Below, piece by piece: positions 61,127-64,000 of a DNA stretch of 64,000 nucleotides. This DNA is from Amphimedon queenslandica (taxonomy: Eukaryota; Porifera; Demospongiae; Haplosclerida; Niphatidae), in contig NW_003546362.1 of assembly GCF_000090795.2 (NCBI RefSeq), positions 105,637-169,636 of the forward strand. Reading direction: 5' to 3'. The position numbers were made by a program, and so were the translations under genes. Every line of letters begins with the position of its first letter. Position 1 is the first letter of the stretch. Below the pieces are notes generated by a model. The model had not been told where the DNA came from and ran no database searches. It saw nothing but the letters and a program-made list of their open reading frames with translations.

Positions 61127-62435
61127 GGAAGTAGCAAAGTTAAATGATGATCATGAACAAGAGCTAAAGTATGCACCTCAAGCATCACTTCCTTTTATTA
61201 TCATTTACTTTTATTTCAGAGCAATGAGAGAAGAATATCAGAGACTTGAAAAAGAAAAAAGAAAACTTGAAAAGAGGTAAAAAGTAAAGAACATAACCAT
61301 TATTCTTGTCACCCCGATAGCCTGGTAATACATCGATATAGTAATGATGATATTGTCGGACTAAAAGAAAAAAGGGATAAATTGGTACAGACATTTGATT
61401 CTGCAAATTGTGAAAGACAAAATGAAGTAAGATATAATAGTTACATTGTACATTAGTCTCGTGGAGCCAAATATGAAAAAGGGAAGGTGTTGTGGGGAGT
61501 CTGGCCTGGCTGGTCATGCAAAACTCTTGTAGCTACATGTTTTAGTTTTTCATTCATGAATGTCTTAAAACATTTATGCTGAATTTAATATCACAAATAT
61601 TTGTATCCATTTTGTTGATACACAGAAATGTATAATCTTGAGCATTGCTATTATAAAAATACTGTTTTGCCAAATTCTGAAACTATAAGCATTGTGCCAT
61701 TACATTGATTATATTCTAGTTACAAGACAAGTGTTCTTTATGTAAGTGCTTTTTTTGTAGCCATTGCGGAAAGTATATGATGAAATGATAGATGAAATTA
61801 TGTTGGAGTTTGAAGCCCATTTAGTATCTTTGCTAAAGGTTAATGAAACTTCCAAAATTCCAGATACTCCTAAAGACTTGGATACAAAAGAAAAGTATAA
61901 AATTTATGGTCTTCTAATTAGTGCGTGTAAAGTTAAGACAATGGATCATCTTGAAGCAGTCAGTTTAAGCATTTGTATATTTTTATCTAAGTTTTTTAGC
62001 AGTATGAAGCTGATAATAACCAACCCCAGGATGAGCAAAATGGTGCTGAAGTTAAAGAATCTGCTCATAATTGCAGTAAAATAGTAGGTCTATATTAATT
62101 GTCAATAATTATTAGATTTATTGTTTTAGGAGAAAACTCCAAGTAAAGGCATAATTTATGGTTATGCTCAAGATCAAGAGGATTATAAGGCAGCATCAAT
62201 GCACCTTACCTTTCAAATGTTGAAACTTTTACCACCTCTAGTAGTTTGTCAACCGCCACGTTACAATGAAGACCTTCATGATGCTAACAGGGTTACATGG
62301 GAGACAGAACAAGAAGAAGCTGAATTACATTATTATCGTCCTGTCGTAGTTTATAGTAATCACTTTCATGTTGCTGTTAAAGGACTAGTTGGTAACATGG
62401 AGCTTCATAATGGAACAATTGATTGCCCTTATTGA
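61127..62435 (+). CDS. Coiled-coil protein with MIEAP-like C-terminal domain, copy 2
   Basis: Exons 61127-61168, 61220-61276, 61321-61426, 61761-61958, 62003-62083 and 62130-62435 join in frame (further 5' exons probable). N-terminal coiled coil (REEYQRLEKEKRKLEKR). Middle block KYKIYGLLISACKVKT matches YGLLLSACEIKT of copy 1. Last exon: YKAASMHLTFQMLKLLPPLV, CQPPRYNEDLHDANRVTW, LHYYRPVVVYSNHFHVAVKG then LVG. The RYNEDLHD plus YYRPVVV plus VKGLVG pattern is the best evidence for the MIEAP C-terminal domain. An extra acidic exon (62003-62083, ADNNQPQDEQNGAEVKES) is not seen in copy 1. Expected cytosolic or mitochondrial-surface; function inferred by family only. Confidence 0.55.
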
Positions 62436-63031
62436 GAATGAAAATTAGCAGTGGAAAAGACACAGAGCTTAAATTAGATACTGCACGCAAAATTACAAAT
62501 GAACATACAATTGATTTTTTTAAATGAGCTGAAAATTCATCAATAAAATTAAGGAGACTTGAAGGCATTAGATTTAGCTAATATTATCTGTTTTGATGTA
62601 TTCTGCACCAATTAGTATGATTGGTTAAAATTTTATTAAAAGAGTTTAGGGTTTAGAGGGCTGGTGGCCAAGTTGAGTCAGTATTGTATTTGTTGTAATT
62701 TTAAGTTTTTAATATACATATACTTGAACATGTATATTTATATGTAAATTTAATCTACGTATAAATATACAAATTCAAGTGCATTAAAACTTAAATTTTG
62801 TAGTCTCACATATAAAAATTAAGCAAACGATCTAAATCTAAGTAAAATCAATATTATTAGAATTTGATTTACTTTGATGCCAGTCAGGGCTGCATCAAAA
62901 TAGATATCAGGCTTGAATCATTGATTTTGGGTAGTGGCCTGTATCAGAGATGATAATTCTTGGCTGTGTAGACTATGTAACAGGGTGTAGTCAATGATTT
63001 CATTAACATTCGATAGTTAACTAAACATTCA
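62436..63031. other. Gene-free end region
   Basis: 3' flank of the MIEAP-like gene. A fragment at 62880-62960 (ATCAGGCTTGAATCATTGAT) is related to the foldback at 23125-23600. Confidence 0.5.
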
Positions 63032-63211
63032 AGGGGTCTGACACATTGATGGGATATCTGGATTCCTAAATTCAGTTGGCTGAATGCTTGTATGACTCCA
63101 GATACTGTCTAAAATTTTTAAAATCCTGCATTCCAAGTGTTGGATTCCACTAAATTCTATTTAGATTCCAAGGATAGTGTATTACTGGATTCCGGAGTGT
63201 GTCGGACCCCT
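63032..63211. repeat. 180-bp MITE-like element
   Basis: Left end AGGGGTCTGACACATTGATG and right end GAGTGTGTCGGACCCCT are inverse; interior has repeated TGGATTCC strings. No coding capacity. Confidence 0.75.
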
Positions 63212-64000
63212 CTTTAACATTAATTTTTATTTAATGCATTGTAGTCATTTATAATTGTGCTAGACTACGTGCTCATGCATTTAATGCTAACAATGTAAGT
63301 ATATTGTTCAGTTGTTAACAAGGCTCGATTGCCCAGTTGACATTTGTATTTCTTTTATTCTCTTTCCTTTGATTGCTGGGTACTGGGTAGGTAAACAGTT
63401 CAAGTGGTAGGCAATTGGAATCAGTTCAAACTTTCTGCTCAACATAAGTACATGTATAATAAATCGGAAAACTTTATAGACTTTCTGAGTCATGTTATTG
63501 CTCCATCAGCCAACCACACCTTTAAGTTGACACATCAGCTAAAAAATAATAGCTATGCTGAGACTTGAAATAATATAAACAATGCAATAATCCTTATAGT
63601 TTAGTAATGTAGGGCTAATAACAGTATAATCTTCCACACACAGTAATAGCGGAGCAAACATTGAGAATGTATACTGACTAAGATTAATTGCAAGGTAGAT
63701 GTATATGGGCAGGCCAACTTGAAGTCATGGGGCAAAATCTCCTCTTAAAATACCTTATTACTTCAAGAACAAGTGTATCTGTATAATGCTTTGCATGAGC
63801 ACTATAGGCAGTTAGATGTATGATCTCATTAAATTAACTATTTTAAATAAAAATAAAATATAGAAATCAGCCATAGAAGAATTGACATGCATGCATAGTA
63901 AACAAAAATAATTATTTTGTGCTTGCAGTGGCAATTCTATCAGTTAGCTTATCAGTTAGTACCATTAATGATTGAATGTGTACCACTAGTGTCTTTCTCT
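63212..64000. other. Gene-free end region
   Basis: No gene supported. 63415-63480 is a fragment of the GGTTCAAACTTTCT/CAACATAAGTACATG repeat family. Confidence 0.5.

Overview
The window looks like a piece of a demosponge nuclear genome, probably close to Amphimedon queenslandica. This is an inference from AT-rich DNA, very short GT-AG introns (mostly 45-70 bp), dense genes, sponge-style receptor tyrosine kinases, Death-domain/ankyrin proteins, and lineage-specific tandem gene families. I recognised no rRNA, tRNA, CRISPR array, retrovirus-like element or Polinton. All exon borders below were read by eye from splice signals, reading phase and comparison of paralogues inside the window.

Layout. 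1-3.6 kb: the 3' end of a receptor tyrosine kinase, then a kinase-less single-pass receptor whose tail carries three duplicated NPAY mini-exons. 3.6-27.4 kb: a tandemly duplicated locus. Two large paralogues (7668-12693 and 16242-21679) each encode a hydrophobic N-terminal segment ending in a 2A-like ribosome-skipping motif (DVELNPGP), then a Death domain and a long ankyrin array. A third unit (about 22.5-26.0 kb) keeps only a relic of the 2A-bearing first exon and holds an intronless filamin-NHL gene. Units 1 and 3 also end in broken exons of DMAP1.

27.7-51.3 kb: two further DMAP1-like exons, in matching phase, lie 23 kb apart. Between them, on the minus strand, is a cluster of six small secreted ML-domain (MD-2/NPC2-like lipid-binding) genes plus relics. 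One copy (35161-35868) has a 4-nt insertion. A 10.5-kb KDZ-superfamily DNA transposon (38582-49056) sits between ML copies 5 and 6. It has inverted ends, an 8-bp target duplication, a 14-exon transposase with all expected acidic residues, and a convergent second gene encoding a homeodomain plus an HMG box. The assembly gap (43846-44684) lies inside a foldback in this element.

51.8-64 kb: two tandem HSPA12-like HSP70-family genes, then two interleaved duplicated families. One is an unrecognised helical protein of about 160 aa. The other is a coiled-coil protein whose C-terminus resembles mitochondria-eating protein (MIEAP/SPATA18). Several domain types (Death, ML, TRIM-type NHL, tyrosine kinase receptors) are typical of sensing and innate-immunity repertoires, so the region may be a fast-evolving recognition locus. 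That is inference. The most striking item is the pair of 2A-Death-ankyrin genes: one mRNA could give both a secretory-pathway and a cytosolic form of a Death-domain protein.
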